DNA of 50,114 nt. Origin: Methylobacterium goesingense. GTDB lineage: Bacteria > Pseudomonadota > Alphaproteobacteria > Rhizobiales > Beijerinckiaceae. Each line of letters begins with the position of its first letter. Positions within the stretch are counted from its first letter, which is position 1. The translations under genes were made by a program, and so were the position numbers. The notes beneath the pieces are model-generated. The model saw only the letters and a program-made list of their open reading frames with translations. It was not told the DNA's origin and ran no database searches. This document shows positions 14,027 to 22,330 of the stretch, in pieces. The stretch is taken from positions 1 to 50,114 of the forward strand of contig NZ_BPQL01000048.1 of NCBI RefSeq assembly GCF_022179225.1, read 5' to 3'.

Positions 14027-16573
14027 CTAGATTCGCGTAGCGACGCGTGCTGCTGTTCGGATGTCTTCGATGCGCACACCGAGAGCGTTCAGGGTCTGGC
14101 GCATATCGTTGAACACGGGCGCCGCGCCCTGGGGATCGGAGATGGTCAGCAGCGCGGTGAATGGAACGCCATCCTCCGGCATCTGCTCGCCGGCACGCGT
14201 CACATAGCTGACGAACATGCGCCAGCTCGACGACTTGCCGACACCCCGAGGCATCGTCTTAGCAAAAGCCTTGACAGGGCTCCACTTGAGACCGTGCTCG
14301 ATCCGCTCGGCTTCAAAGGCCGCGCCCTCGTTGTTCTTTGGTAGGTACACAGGGTCAAGTCGGCCCTTCCAGCGTGGTTTCCCTTCAGCGTCGAAGTCCT
14401 CTTGTTGCAGCGATGCGTCGACATTCACCCGGACAAATTCCGAGCCAAAGCGGGTATCAAGAGGTGGCGTCGAAACGAGTGTGAGCTTCGCGCTGCCTCG
14501 GCATTTCCCCTCTGGGGTGACGAGCGAAGGAGGCCACGCAAACTGGAACTCGATCTGTTGGTTGGGGCGAATGCGCGAGGCAAAGACCAGGGTAATCTGA
14601 TGGTCGTTTCCTTCGAGAATCTCACGAGCAGAGGGCGGCATTCCGAAGCCGGCGAGATCGCGTGCGACAGTCGCCAGGGTTTTCCCCGCAAGCACCTTGG
14701 GCAACCGAGCGTGGTGCAGAAGAAGGCCGATCAGCGTCTCCCGTGAAACTTCACCTTCGATGTTGTGGTCGAGTACCGCAGCGCTCTTGGCCCCCAGGGG
14801 TGATGCATAGCTTGTCCCGCAACCGTCACAGACATCGCCGTTAGGCTTCACGGAGGAAAGACCGTGACCCAGGGGGCTTTGCGGTGAGCCTGAGCCGCCA
14901 ATATGGGCGAGATCCGGCTTGACCCCGGCACGAAGGCCAGGCCCCCGGCGCGAGTAGCGAGCCGGTGCGTGCGGTACGACGTTCGATAGCCCCGGTGGAT
15001 TCAACGCTGCGACGGACACGTTCCGGACGCTCTCGGCAGGCATCAGCATGCTGTCGTTACGTGCCGAGGCCAGAGCGACTAGCGCCTGTGTCTCATCCTG
15101 ATGCCATTCTGGCCGCAAGGATTGAGGAGCTGTATTGCCGGCCGAGATGAAGAAGATGGCGTTGTGAGCGTCTGCAAGGTCGTCGAGCCGTTTGGCGTAG
15201 CCGCTGTACCGATCAGGTTCGGCAGGATGCTGGATGTTCAAACTCATATTGAACACACGCACATCGTGCCGCGCCTTCGCGTCGGCTACGGCGTAGCCGA
15301 TCTCATCAAAAAACTGTGGAAGCCCATCGGGGTAGTAGCTGGTGAAGGCAGTTGGGTTGTCCTCCGTTGGAAACACCGCAATGTCGACGAGTTCGGCACC
15401 ATCTGGCTCAGGGCAGATCTCTAGACCATTCAGAGTGTTACCTCCGACTGCCAAGCCACCGATGAAGGTGCCATGATCCGCATCGACGTCGACGTCGTTG
15501 AGAATGTCCCAGCGGTCGATCACCCAATCGGACAGCGAGGCACCAATCCCACCGTCGATGATTCCGAGCTTCGGGTAAGTCCGAGTCGTGTTCCTCTGCG
15601 GCAGAGACGCCTGCTGACAACTAGGTTGACCGACGCCCGCAGAAGAACGGGCGGAAAGGCGTCCTCTAACGGTTGTGCGGGTCACAATGGGCGGCAGATC
15701 GACCCGGCGCACCAGAGGATGGTGATCGAGGAATGCGAGCAGACGACGGTGGCGTTTCAAATCTGCGTCGAAAGGAGCCAGTTCGCGGGGACGCTTGCGG
15801 TCTGCAGATTGCGACATCGTGAGCTGCACCGTTGGCGGCTCGGCAGAGCGGGCTAGGCGCAATGTCAGTTGAGGCTGATCCTTCTCTCCTGTTTGGAGGC
15901 GCTGAACCGCCAGGCCCTGGCCAATGGCGGTCAGCCCATCGAGGAAACTGGCATAGAGGCGCTGCCGGTCTTGCCCAACAGCGTCCCAACGGCCTCGCGC
16001 TGGAGGGACCTCGAACATCTCCACTTGGTAGCTGCTGCCAGTCATTGGGTTGGCGAGCCAATTCAAGGCCTCCTCGACCGAAAACTGCCGACGGTCGCTT
16101 GGCCCGTATAGCTCAATCCGATCTATGGCTCCTGTTTCGCTCTTCGCGGCTGATGGGTTAGGCATCTCGCGCCCCGAGTTCTCATCGTACTTGAGACGCG
16201 TGTTCTCCTCAGCTTTGGAGATCTCGCGCGCGACGGCGCTCAAGACGTTTGGTTGAGCCTCGAAGTACATTTCACCAATATCGCCGCCACCCACCAGCGA
16301 AATACGGTTGGGATTGAAGATCGCACGGAGAGGCCGATGGCTTTTAGCCCAAGCCTCACGTCTCAGAAATACTTTAATGAAACCTATATTCCCGTTTTGC
16401 TGAGCAGCTAGAGTTTCGCCAACCGCGTTCAGCTGGTTTATCAAAGATTGCTTATGAGCACGGAACAAAGCATCACGGCCGGCAAAAAAGTCTTTCTTTG
16501 GACCGCCGCCGCCGACGTCACGACCCTCTTCGAAATTGTCCGTGTTGAGGATGATCTGGATTGGGCCGACCAT
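14027..16573 (-). CDS. Subtilisin-like serine protease (peptidase S8), partner of AAA+ ATPase
   Basis: An 848-residue intracellular-type protease without a signal peptide. The S8 catalytic triad is complete: Asp340 in GIIDGG, His367 in DHGTFIGGLA, Ser588 in CGTSYASP, plus oxyanion Asn480 in SAGNT. The N-terminal 330 residues are a family-specific helical/basic region (LINQLNAVGETLAAQQN, RRLLAFLDHHP) and about 240 residues follow the protease domain. The gene is divergent from an AAA+ ATPase gene, with a short shared promoter region. Such protease/ATPase pairs recur in accessory genome regions and are suspected to serve conflict or regulated-proteolysis functions. Substrate and trigger are unknown. 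Intact. Confidence 0.92.
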   Translation of the reverse strand: MVGPIQIILNTDNFEEGRDVGGGGPKKDFFAGRDALFRAHKQSLINQLNAVGETLAAQQNGNIGFIKVFLRREAWAKSHRPLRAIFNPNRISLVGGGDIGEMYFEAQPNVLSAVAREISKAEENTRLKYDENSGREMPNPSAAKSETGAIDRIELYGPSDRRQFSVEEALNWLANPMTGSSYQVEMFEVPPARGRWDAVGQDRQRLYASFLDGLTAIGQGLAVQRLQTGEKDQPQLTLRLARSAEPPTVQLTMSQSADRKRPRELAPFDADLKRHRRLLAFLDHHPLVRRVDLPPIVTRTTVRGRLSARSSAGVGQPSCQQASLPQRNTTRTYPKLGIIDGGIGASLSDWVIDRWDILNDVDVDADHGTFIGGLAVGGNTLNGLEICPEPDGAELVDIAVFPTEDNPTAFTSYYPDGLPQFFDEIGYAVADAKARHDVRVFNMSLNIQHPAEPDRYSGYAKRLDDLADAHNAIFFISAGNTAPQSLRPEWHQDETQALVALASARNDSMLMPAESVRNVSVAALNPPGLSNVVPHAPARYSRRGPGLRAGVKPDLAHIGGSGSPQSPLGHGLSSVKPNGDVCDGCGTSYASPLGAKSAAVLDHNIEGEVSRETLIGLLLHHARLPKVLAGKTLATVARDLAGFGMPPSAREILEGNDHQITLVFASRIRPNQQIEFQFAWPPSLVTPEGKCRGSAKLTLVSTPPLDTRFGSEFVRVNVDASLQQEDFDAEGKPRWKGRLDPVYLPKNNEGAAFEAERIEHGLKWSPVKAFAKTMPRGVGKSSSWRMFVSYVTRAGEQMPEDGVPFTALLTISDPQGAAPVFNDMRQTLNALGVRIEDIRTAARVATRI

Positions 16574-16719
16574 GATAGGGACCTTCCAGCGATCCGGGGT
16601 AGGTGCCGGCCGCCACAGTGCAACAATTTCATCATATCGTGCACCAAACGGCGTTTACAACGCAACAGATTTATGTGAGAGAACATTATAGGAACGATTT
16701 TGCGCAACGGTGCTGTAAT

Positions 16720-17898
16720 TTGGAACACTTCCCGATCATTCAGGCTTTGTGCCGGGCCGCACTCTCGCAGCCGACGCCCGCGATCCGAAAGCAAGTCGAA
16801 CGGCTTCGAGATGCTGTGGCGCGGGACGGTGATACAAAATCTTCTGGTGTTCTTTCCGGCTTACTCACAGCTGCCGAGCGTACTGTGGAGCTTGGCCCAA
16901 GCCGTATCGCTCAGTCGCGAGCCCACGTTCCAGGGGAAACGCTGACGCGCAATACGCCCGTGCCGGTTGATCGCGAAACGGCTGCAGCGCTGGCTGAGAT
17001 CATCTTCCCTCCAGACGTCCGGCCCCAGCCTCCGATCTTCGACGAAGCAATCGAGATTGCAGTTCAATCTATTATCGAGGAGTGGAACAATCTATCTATC
17101 TTAGAAGAGAACGGAATGCAGCCGTCTCGAAGCTGCCTGATCTATGGACCACCCGGGACAGGAAAAACACGACTAGCCATGTGGATGGCTTCTCAGCTTG
17201 ATATACCAGTTATTCTTGTAAGAATAGACGGTCTTATTTCCTCTTTCTTAGGAACAACCGCAAGAAATATAGGAAATCTTTTTGCCTTTGCAAATAAATA
17301 TCGATGCGTCCTTTTACTTGACGAGTTTGATGCAGTAGCGAAGCTAAGAGATGATCCTCAAGAGGTCGGTGAAATCAAGCGGGTCGTCAATGCCTTGCTG
17401 CAAAATCTTGACTCACGACGAGACGTAGGCATCACGATTGGTATCACTAATCATCCGAAGCTGCTCGACCCTGCTGTCTGGCGCCGTTTTGAAGTGCAGC
17501 TAGAAATACCTCGCCCGAAATTTGACGTCAGGGTTCAGATTGCAAGGAATTTTATAGCTCCATTTAAAGTGTCTGAATCACATTTGAAGTTAATTGCCTG
17601 GTTCACAGAAGGCGCCACAGGTGCTGAAATCGAGTCAATAGTTCGTACCTATAAAAGGTCTCTTATTTCAAAAGCAGACGAGCCCATCAAACTTCTTGAG
17701 ACACTTAGAAGATTTGCTACTCTTAATAGTGCACGGCTTGATCCTAGCCGCCGCGAGTTACTGTTCTCTGATGCTGCGCAGCTATTTAGGATAATGCATC
17801 AAGATGAACAGCTATGCCTTTCCTACGAAGAAATCGGCAGCATTGCCGGAAAGGACAAATCGACGATAAGTCGCACCGTCGGCAAGAAAGCTGAGTAG
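16720..17898 (+). CDS. AAA+ ATPase paired with the subtilisin-like protease
   Basis: About 392 residues from a TTG at 16720 (EHFPIIQALCRAALSQ); the frame stays open to GTGs at 16675 and 16603, which would leave almost no promoter against the divergent protease gene. It has a helical N-terminal domain, a conserved TPVPVDRETAAALAEIIFPP linker, Walker A GPPGTGKT (about 143-150), Walker B LLLDEFD (D201, E202), sensor-1 region GITNHPKLLDPAVWRRF with the arginine finger, and a C-terminal lid. It ends with an unusual YEEIGSIAGKDKSTISRTVGKK helix-turn-helix-like tail. It resembles FtsH/Cdc48-type AAA modules and probably unfolds or delivers substrate, or gates the protease. The central coding is AT-richer than its neighbours. 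Confidence 0.88.
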   Translation: MEHFPIIQALCRAALSQPTPAIRKQVERLRDAVARDGDTKSSGVLSGLLTAAERTVELGPSRIAQSRAHVPGETLTRNTPVPVDRETAAALAEIIFPPDVRPQPPIFDEAIEIAVQSIIEEWNNLSILEENGMQPSRSCLIYGPPGTGKTRLAMWMASQLDIPVILVRIDGLISSFLGTTARNIGNLFAFANKYRCVLLLDEFDAVAKLRDDPQEVGEIKRVVNALLQNLDSRRDVGITIGITNHPKLLDPAVWRRFEVQLEIPRPKFDVRVQIARNFIAPFKVSESHLKLIAWFTEGATGAEIESIVRTYKRSLISKADEPIKLLETLRRFATLNSARLDPSRRELLFSDAAQLFRIMHQDEQLCLSYEEIGSIAGKDKSTISRTVGKKAE

Positions 17899-17975
17899 TA
17901 TTATAACCTGAACAAGAGTTAAGCTGCGCTCTATGACGCGCGGGCGCCGCCGCCCCGGCAAATTTCCGGACCTGA

Positions 17976-17996
17976 GGGTACGAAACTTTCGCACCC
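17976..17996. terminator. Hairpin between convergent genes
   Basis: GGGTACGAA and TTCGCACCC form an eight-pair stem with one mismatch and a three-base loop between the ATPase gene (plus) and the DUF4238 gene (minus). It could act as a bidirectional terminator, though no strong T-run follows. Confidence 0.3.
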
Positions 17997-18035
17997 GTGC
18001 GGCGCCTCAGTGTCCTGCGGGCTCTTGAGGCCCCG

Positions 18036-18914
18036 CTACCCCTTCGAACCAGTGACCCGGCCAAGCCGCCGCGTTACGGCGCGCAGGAGATCCCGTGAAC
18101 CAGAGGCGATGACGCTGCTCTGGCCGACGAGGGCCCCATTCACCTGACGGATCGGTCGGTCCTGAACGAGATGGACAACCCGATCCTCGCCCTTTGCCCC
18201 GTAGGTCGACACCGCAACATCGGACGCGATCGGGAGCCAAAGCTCGCTCTCCGGGTCTCCTAGATCCTCCCTGCCTCGCGAGGACATGAAACGAGCGAAC
18301 GGCAGGCTTCCTAGAACGAAGCTACGGTCGGAGCGCGGGATAAAGGCAACCGCAATCCCGCGGGCCTCAAGCACCCCGAACACCTGGGGCGATATGTTCA
18401 TCAGGACGCTCATCCGAAGGGCTTGTTCGACCTGCTTAAGGCCTGCTGCCGAGAGATAGGCTGCTCTTTGGTCTGGCGGCATTGGGCCACTCTCTGCCTC
18501 CATCACTTCGATGGCAGAGAGTGCCAGATCCTCGACATCGCCATCGAGAGGAAAGCTTCTGAAGAACTCGGGGCTGCGCTTGTGCTGGATGTACAGGAAC
18601 AGGAGCAAGGTCCTGCGCTCATCGGCGCTCAGGTTCAGGGACTGGCCTGCGCGTACGCGGTCGACGATCCGTCCGAGAACCGGATCGGCGGCATTCTCTA
18701 CCGCTCCAAGCGCTCGCTCCACCATGGCGCTGGGCCCCCCATCAGGGCGAGCGACCGTGTAGACGTGCCGCTCCTTGAAGATGCCCTTGGGCTTGCTGCG
18801 CCAGATACCCCGGCCTGGCACACGCTTGTCGTAGACCCAGAGCATCCCCTCCGGATCGACGAAGCGCTTCTGCAGCATCTCAGGGACAAAGTGCTGCCCG
18901 GCTGGGAAGGTCAT
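18036..18914 (-). CDS. DUF4238 domain protein
   Basis: A 292-residue cytosolic protein. The N-terminus TFPAGQHFVPEMLQKRFVDPEGMLWVYDKR is the DUF4238 signature (H-x-V/I-P-x-x-x-L-x-x-F, then a 'vydk' strand), followed by PKGIFKERHVYT. The middle has the typical LLLFLYIQHKRSPEF helix. The C-terminus carries FIPRSDRSFVLGSLPF, ELWLPIASDVAVS and a VNGALVGQSSVIASGSRDLL helix. The biochemical function is not established; these proteins are common in accessory and defence-rich regions. It is the downstream gene of a two- or three-gene operon, 27 bases behind the next gene. Confidence 0.85.
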   Translation of the reverse strand: MTFPAGQHFVPEMLQKRFVDPEGMLWVYDKRVPGRGIWRSKPKGIFKERHVYTVARPDGGPSAMVERALGAVENAADPVLGRIVDRVRAGQSLNLSADERRTLLLFLYIQHKRSPEFFRSFPLDGDVEDLALSAIEVMEAESGPMPPDQRAAYLSAAGLKQVEQALRMSVLMNISPQVFGVLEARGIAVAFIPRSDRSFVLGSLPFARFMSSRGREDLGDPESELWLPIASDVAVSTYGAKGEDRVVHLVQDRPIRQVNGALVGQSSVIASGSRDLLRAVTRRLGRVTGSKG

Positions 18915-18941
18915 GTACCCGTCGTCGGATGAGGGAAGCGG

Positions 18942-20021
18942 TCAGGCTGATTGCGACCGCTCCAGCCAATCGAGTACCGCCCGAATGACCTGCTCAGCCG
19001 TGGATTTGGCGTCACGTCCCTCCTCCGGCTGGAGATCTGGAACACCACCTGGATTCTCGCCAAGGAGGCGACCGACGTGCACGCGCTGACGCATGCGGTT
19101 CAGGTGCTCGGCTCGTACGCGGAGTTGTGCTGTGAGGATCGCAGCGGGACCACCCCGGGTTGCGCTCTCAATGAGCTTCTCGGCCTTCCAGGTTCGCGGA
19201 TCACCGTCGAAGTCTGAGGACTGGAACGCTCCAAGCTGGCGATCGCGTGCGTATCGAGCCGCGAAAGTGAGCGCACCCTCTACGAGCGCTGCCGACAGAA
19301 CCGTGCAAGCGATCGGGGCAGCACCAGGATCGCTCCCGCGGAGTTCGCTGACAGTTTGCCTCCACCATGCGCGGAACTGCCGGAAGCCGATCCGCTCAAG
19401 AGCATCTGCAAATGCGTCGAGAGGCTCGGCGTGCCGCGGGCGCCCATCGGTACGCCGGCCGACAATATCACGCACAAGGGCGAGCGCGCGCGTTCGTACG
19501 GCAGGGTTCGTCCGGGCCGAACGCGGTCTCTGCTTCTCCGCGAACAAGCTGAGGGGACCGTGCATCTGCCGGGGTGTCAAAGATTCGCCTGCCAGCGCTA
19601 ATACCTCACCAGCGACAAGGCAGGTGATCGCGCCTTCGACTGCCACTCGATTATGCCCGGCGGTAATTGCACGCTCGACGATGACCCCACGGTCCAATCG
19701 AGCATTTCGGATACCATCCGCGCGGATACGGACGTTGAGTTCAGTCTTTACGAAGTCAGCAGCCACAGTGTCGAAAAGAGGAGGATCTGCCGCCTCAAGC
19801 AGCTCTCCAAAAATTACGTCATGGTGCGAGGGTAAATACCGGAACCCATTCCCCTCTTCTTTCGAAAGATGCGGAATGGTATCGCCTATCTCGCCGTCCT
19901 GGAATCCAGCCTGCCGGCCAATTTCAAATAGTTCTGGAACAGTAATCCCTGGACTTGTCGGATCAACGAATAAGCTGCACATAAGGGCTTCTCGCAGAAG
20001 CGCATTGATCTGCGGATTCAT
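18942..20021 (-). CDS. Hypothetical protein, operon partner of DUF4238 protein
   Basis: A 359-residue protein of unknown function. The N-terminal about 70 residues (INALLREALMCSLFVDPTSPGITVPELFEIGRQAGFQDGEIGDTI) look like a winged-helix domain. The C-terminal half is all-alpha, with VLSAALVEGALTFAARYARDRQLGAF, SDFDGDPRTWKAEKLIESA and LRVRAEHLNRMRQRVHVGRLL. The latter pattern recalls HEPN-like or RiboL-PSP-like helical bundles, but I see no clear Rx4-6H motif, so that is only a suggestion. It lies 27 bases upstream of the DUF4238 gene on the same strand. Confidence 0.7.
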   Translation of the reverse strand: MNPQINALLREALMCSLFVDPTSPGITVPELFEIGRQAGFQDGEIGDTIPHLSKEEGNGFRYLPSHHDVIFGELLEAADPPLFDTVAADFVKTELNVRIRADGIRNARLDRGVIVERAITAGHNRVAVEGAITCLVAGEVLALAGESLTPRQMHGPLSLFAEKQRPRSARTNPAVRTRALALVRDIVGRRTDGRPRHAEPLDAFADALERIGFRQFRAWWRQTVSELRGSDPGAAPIACTVLSAALVEGALTFAARYARDRQLGAFQSSDFDGDPRTWKAEKLIESATRGGPAAILTAQLRVRAEHLNRMRQRVHVGRLLGENPGGVPDLQPEEGRDAKSTAEQVIRAVLDWLERSQSA

Positions 20022-20075
20022 GATTACATGCTACTCACATCACCACGGTATCGCAGTCTGCATTATGGCTGATGC

Positions 20076-20363
20076 CTACAGCCTCGACATCGCATTATCA
20101 GCTGCGGCCATATCCTCAGCATAGCGGTCGCGAGTTGCTTCATCGAAGGTCTGGACGTGAAGAATTTCCATGCTTCGTATGAAATCGTCGAAGTTAATGG
20201 GGTACAGCGCCCCCCTAGCCCCCCTGCTTCGTAGGGCACTCATACGCGCCTCAACTGCAGACAGCCACGCCGGGTACATCGACGGCAGCGCAGGGTCGCG
20301 TTCACGAAAGCGATCGTACTCGTCGGACGACAGATGGGCGATATAGACGGTCCGTAACGTCAT
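20076..20363 (-). CDS. Hypothetical small protein
   Basis: A 95-residue cytosolic protein (MTLRTVYIAHLSSDEYDRFRERDPALPSMYPAWLSAVEARM) with no recognised domain. It opens with a beta-strand-like TVYIAHL and is otherwise charged and helical, ending YAEDMAAADNAMSRL. It lies 75 bases after the antitoxin gene and 54 bases before the gene at 20021, all on the minus strand. Confidence 0.55.
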   Translation of the reverse strand: MTLRTVYIAHLSSDEYDRFRERDPALPSMYPAWLSAVEARMSALRSRGARGALYPINFDDFIRSMEILHVQTFDEATRDRYAEDMAAADNAMSRL

Positions 20364-20438
20364 GCATCAGCTCGCAGAGAGATTCTGCGAGCTTCATCGT
20401 CTCGACTTGCTGATGCGGAGCAATGTGCTTGGGACATC

Positions 20439-20744
20439 CTAGGCGAAACACTCCTCGCGCACGGGCTCATTGCCAAGCTGGATGTGCAGCGGTGCGCCCG
20501 TCGCCTGGGCAAACCGGCGCAGAGACGTGGTGGTAGGCGCGACCTTGCCCTTCTCCCACCGTGCAACCATCGCCTGAGACGTGCCAATGCGCCGCGCGAC
20601 TTCAGCCTGAGACAGCTGGGCACGATGACGTGCTTCGGCCATGGCGAAGGCGAGCTCCATCTCAGGCGAGACTTCGGCCCGGGCGGCCTGATATTCCGGA
20701 TCAGCGTTCCAGCGGTCGCGGACAGTCTTGAAAGAAATAGCCAT
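20439..20744 (-). CDS. higA: HigA-type antitoxin (XRE-family HTH)
   Basis: A 101-residue protein starting at the ATG at 20744, one base overlapping the toxin stop (TGATG). The XRE HTH is AQLSQAEVARRIGTSQAMVARWEKGKVAPTTTSLRRFAQATGAPLHIQL, preceded by the typical antitoxin N-terminus with FKTVRDRWNADPEYQAA. The toxin-before-antitoxin order matches HigBA systems, in which HigA neutralises HigB and autorepresses the operon. Confidence 0.9.
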   Translation of the reverse strand: MAISFKTVRDRWNADPEYQAARAEVSPEMELAFAMAEARHRAQLSQAEVARRIGTSQAMVARWEKGKVAPTTTSLRRFAQATGAPLHIQLGNEPVREECFA

Positions 20745-21067
20745 CAGGATGCTTCTTTCGCTCTCTCTACAGCCAGATCCAACCACCGCTTGGGGGTCTT
20801 CCTGGTCTTCTTCATGAAGGCGGCCACGATCACGACCCGCTTCCCGGTAACCGACACGTACAGAGCGCGGCCATCGTCGCCGGCAGCGCTCGGGCGCATC
20901 TCCCAGAGCTTGCCCTGGAGATGCTTGACGTGCGGCTCGTGAAGTCGGTCCAGACCGAGTGTCTCGATCCGCTCCACGATCTTGTCCAAGGAAGCGCGTA
21001 CCTTCACGGGCCACGCATCAAGCTCGGCCATGACAGCCTCGTTGAGAATCTCAACCTGCCAGGCCAT
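20744..21067 (-). CDS. higB: HigB/RelE-superfamily toxin (Gp49-like)
   Basis: A 107-residue toxin, probably a ribosome-dependent mRNase. It shows MAWQVEILNEAVMAELDAWPVKVRASLDKIVERIETLG, then LQGKLWEMRPSAAGDDGRALYVSVTGKRVVIVAAFMKKTRKTPKRWLDLAVERA. The KLWEMR and R-ALYV-V...VIVAAFMKKT-KTP core is characteristic of the phage-derived Gp49/HigB group. Its stop overlaps the antitoxin start. Residues appear complete, so it is likely active, which would aid plasmid retention. Confidence 0.9.
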   Translation of the reverse strand: MAWQVEILNEAVMAELDAWPVKVRASLDKIVERIETLGLDRLHEPHVKHLQGKLWEMRPSAAGDDGRALYVSVTGKRVVIVAAFMKKTRKTPKRWLDLAVERAKEAS

Positions 21068-21153
21068 GGCCAGAACCTATATCAAAAAAAGCATTACACA
21101 AGGGTTTCGTTCCCGATGGCGTGTGGCGATGCACCTGTTTCCACCGCGATCGG

Positions 21154-21504
21154 TCAGTCCTCTCCGTCCTCGGTTTCGTCGTCGCCCGCGGTCTCCTGAC
21201 TTTCCGCAGTTGCACCGACCAAAGCTGCTAGCGTCGCACGCGGCAGCTTCCGCCACCGGGCCGCTTTGCGGGCCCCGACGACGCCGTACAGACCGCCGGC
21301 ACACTGCCCGAGGACCAAATCGGCGTCGTTCAGCGCCGCCTCTCTGAGGAGGCCGATGGTCTTATCGTGAGCCACCTTCACGCGCATCAGTCCAGCGAGC
21401 TGGTCACGAGTGACGGTGAACCGGCCTACGGTCTTGCCTCCGAATGCGGTGCCGTAAAGCTGGCTCAGATCCTCGACAGCTTGTTCGATGTTTGCCCGTG
21501 CCAT
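21154..21504 (-). CDS. Hypothetical small acidic-tailed protein
   Basis: A 116-residue protein, largely helical (MARANIEQAVEDLSQLYGTAF, LREAALNDADLVLGQCAGGLYGVVGARKAARW), with an acidic C-terminus (ESQETAGDDETEDGED). No recognised family. It lies between the toxin-antitoxin pair and the mobilization genes on the same strand and may belong to the plasmid backbone. Confidence 0.55.
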   Translation of the reverse strand: MARANIEQAVEDLSQLYGTAFGGKTVGRFTVTRDQLAGLMRVKVAHDKTIGLLREAALNDADLVLGQCAGGLYGVVGARKAARWRKLPRATLAALVGATAESQETAGDDETEDGED

Positions 21505-21628
21505 TCGATCTCTCCAACCTCTATGTCGGCGTTTTTTGCGCCCATAGTGCGAAAATTCATCCTGACATATAAATCATGGATCGACACCATGGTAGGCATT
21601 TTTGCACGTATCTCGTAGAATTCCCCTA

Positions 21629-22330
21629 TCAGGGTGGCAATCCCGGCGGTGGTACCACGGGTGGAGGAGAGACCCAGAGCAGCAGACGGCATGTCTTCCG
21701 GCCGCCTTCCTCCCGAATGTCGCCAGCGTCCCGGCAGCGCACGATGGCCCTCTGGACGTCGTTCCAGGTCATGAGGTCGAGCCAGAGCCGTGCGGTCTCA
21801 GGGCCATGCCGGAAAGCAGCGCGCAGGCCGTCCTCCGTTCCGACGAGCGCAGCGCGCGTCGTCGTCACGCCCGTCCACCAGCCGCCGCCGGCACCCACGA
21901 TGAGGGCCGCGACTAGCCCAAGCGCCACGAGCGCGGCGGTGCGCCGGTCGATGGCCTGGACACGGCCGGCGAATGCACGGCCAGAGGCTTCGGCGAGCGA
22001 CGTGGACAGGCTCGCCACGGTCTCCGCTTCCGTCGACCTGCACTCGGCGCGGAACCGGGCGGCTTCGGCGTCGGCCGTCTCGCGTCCCTCCGCGAGGACG
22101 ATGCGTAGGGTGTCCACCGTCTCGGCGGTGGCCGCCACGAGCATGTCGTGGCGCTCGTCCAAGTGCTCGATAGCCCCCGCGAAACCCGCGACGAGAGGCG
22201 AGAGCGGGTCCCCTGGCTGAAGTCCGCTCGCGCGTGCAGACTCCCGTAGCGCATCGGCCGTGCTGTTGGATTGAACCTCGGATGAGATCTGTCGCGGGAT
22301 CGGCGCGGCGCCGCGGCTCACGGGAGCCAC
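21629..22330 (-). CDS. Membrane-anchored protein of the mobilization operon
   Basis: A 233-residue protein with a long N-terminal helical/coiled-coil segment (AIEHLDERHDMLVAATAETVDTLRIVLAEGRETADAEAARFRAE), one central TM helix at about 128-152 (TAALVALGLVAALIVGAGGGWWTG), then a domain with LWLDLMTWNDVQRAIVRCRD and a proline-rich end. Its 5' end overlaps the ATPase gene upstream (22318), so it is the last gene of the three-gene minus operon divergent from the relaxase. The architecture resembles TraJ/MobB-type membrane accessory proteins of mobilizable plasmids; the role is inferred. Confidence 0.7.
   Translation of the reverse strand: MAPVSRGAAPIPRQISSEVQSNSTADALRESARASGLQPGDPLSPLVAGFAGAIEHLDERHDMLVAATAETVDTLRIVLAEGRETADAEAARFRAECRSTEAETVASLSTSLAEASGRAFAGRVQAIDRRTAALVALGLVAALIVGAGGGWWTGVTTTRAALVGTEDGLRAAFRHGPETARLWLDLMTWNDVQRAIVRCRDAGDIREEGGRKTCRLLLWVSPPPVVPPPGLPP

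Noticed and set aside
13645..14040. 131-codon plus-strand frame between the repeats and the protease gene
   Set aside because: It starts in the repeat array and runs into the protease gene, with no start signals or recognisable domain.
16448..16719. Plus-strand frames across the protease/ATPase divergent region
   Set aside because: They overlap the protease start and would leave no promoter. The conserved-looking N-terminus of the ATPase begins around the TTG at 16720.
20745..21014. Antitoxin frame extended upstream to 191 codons
   Set aside because: The extension is the toxin gene read in another frame; the ATG at 20744 coupled to the toxin stop fits HigA proteins.
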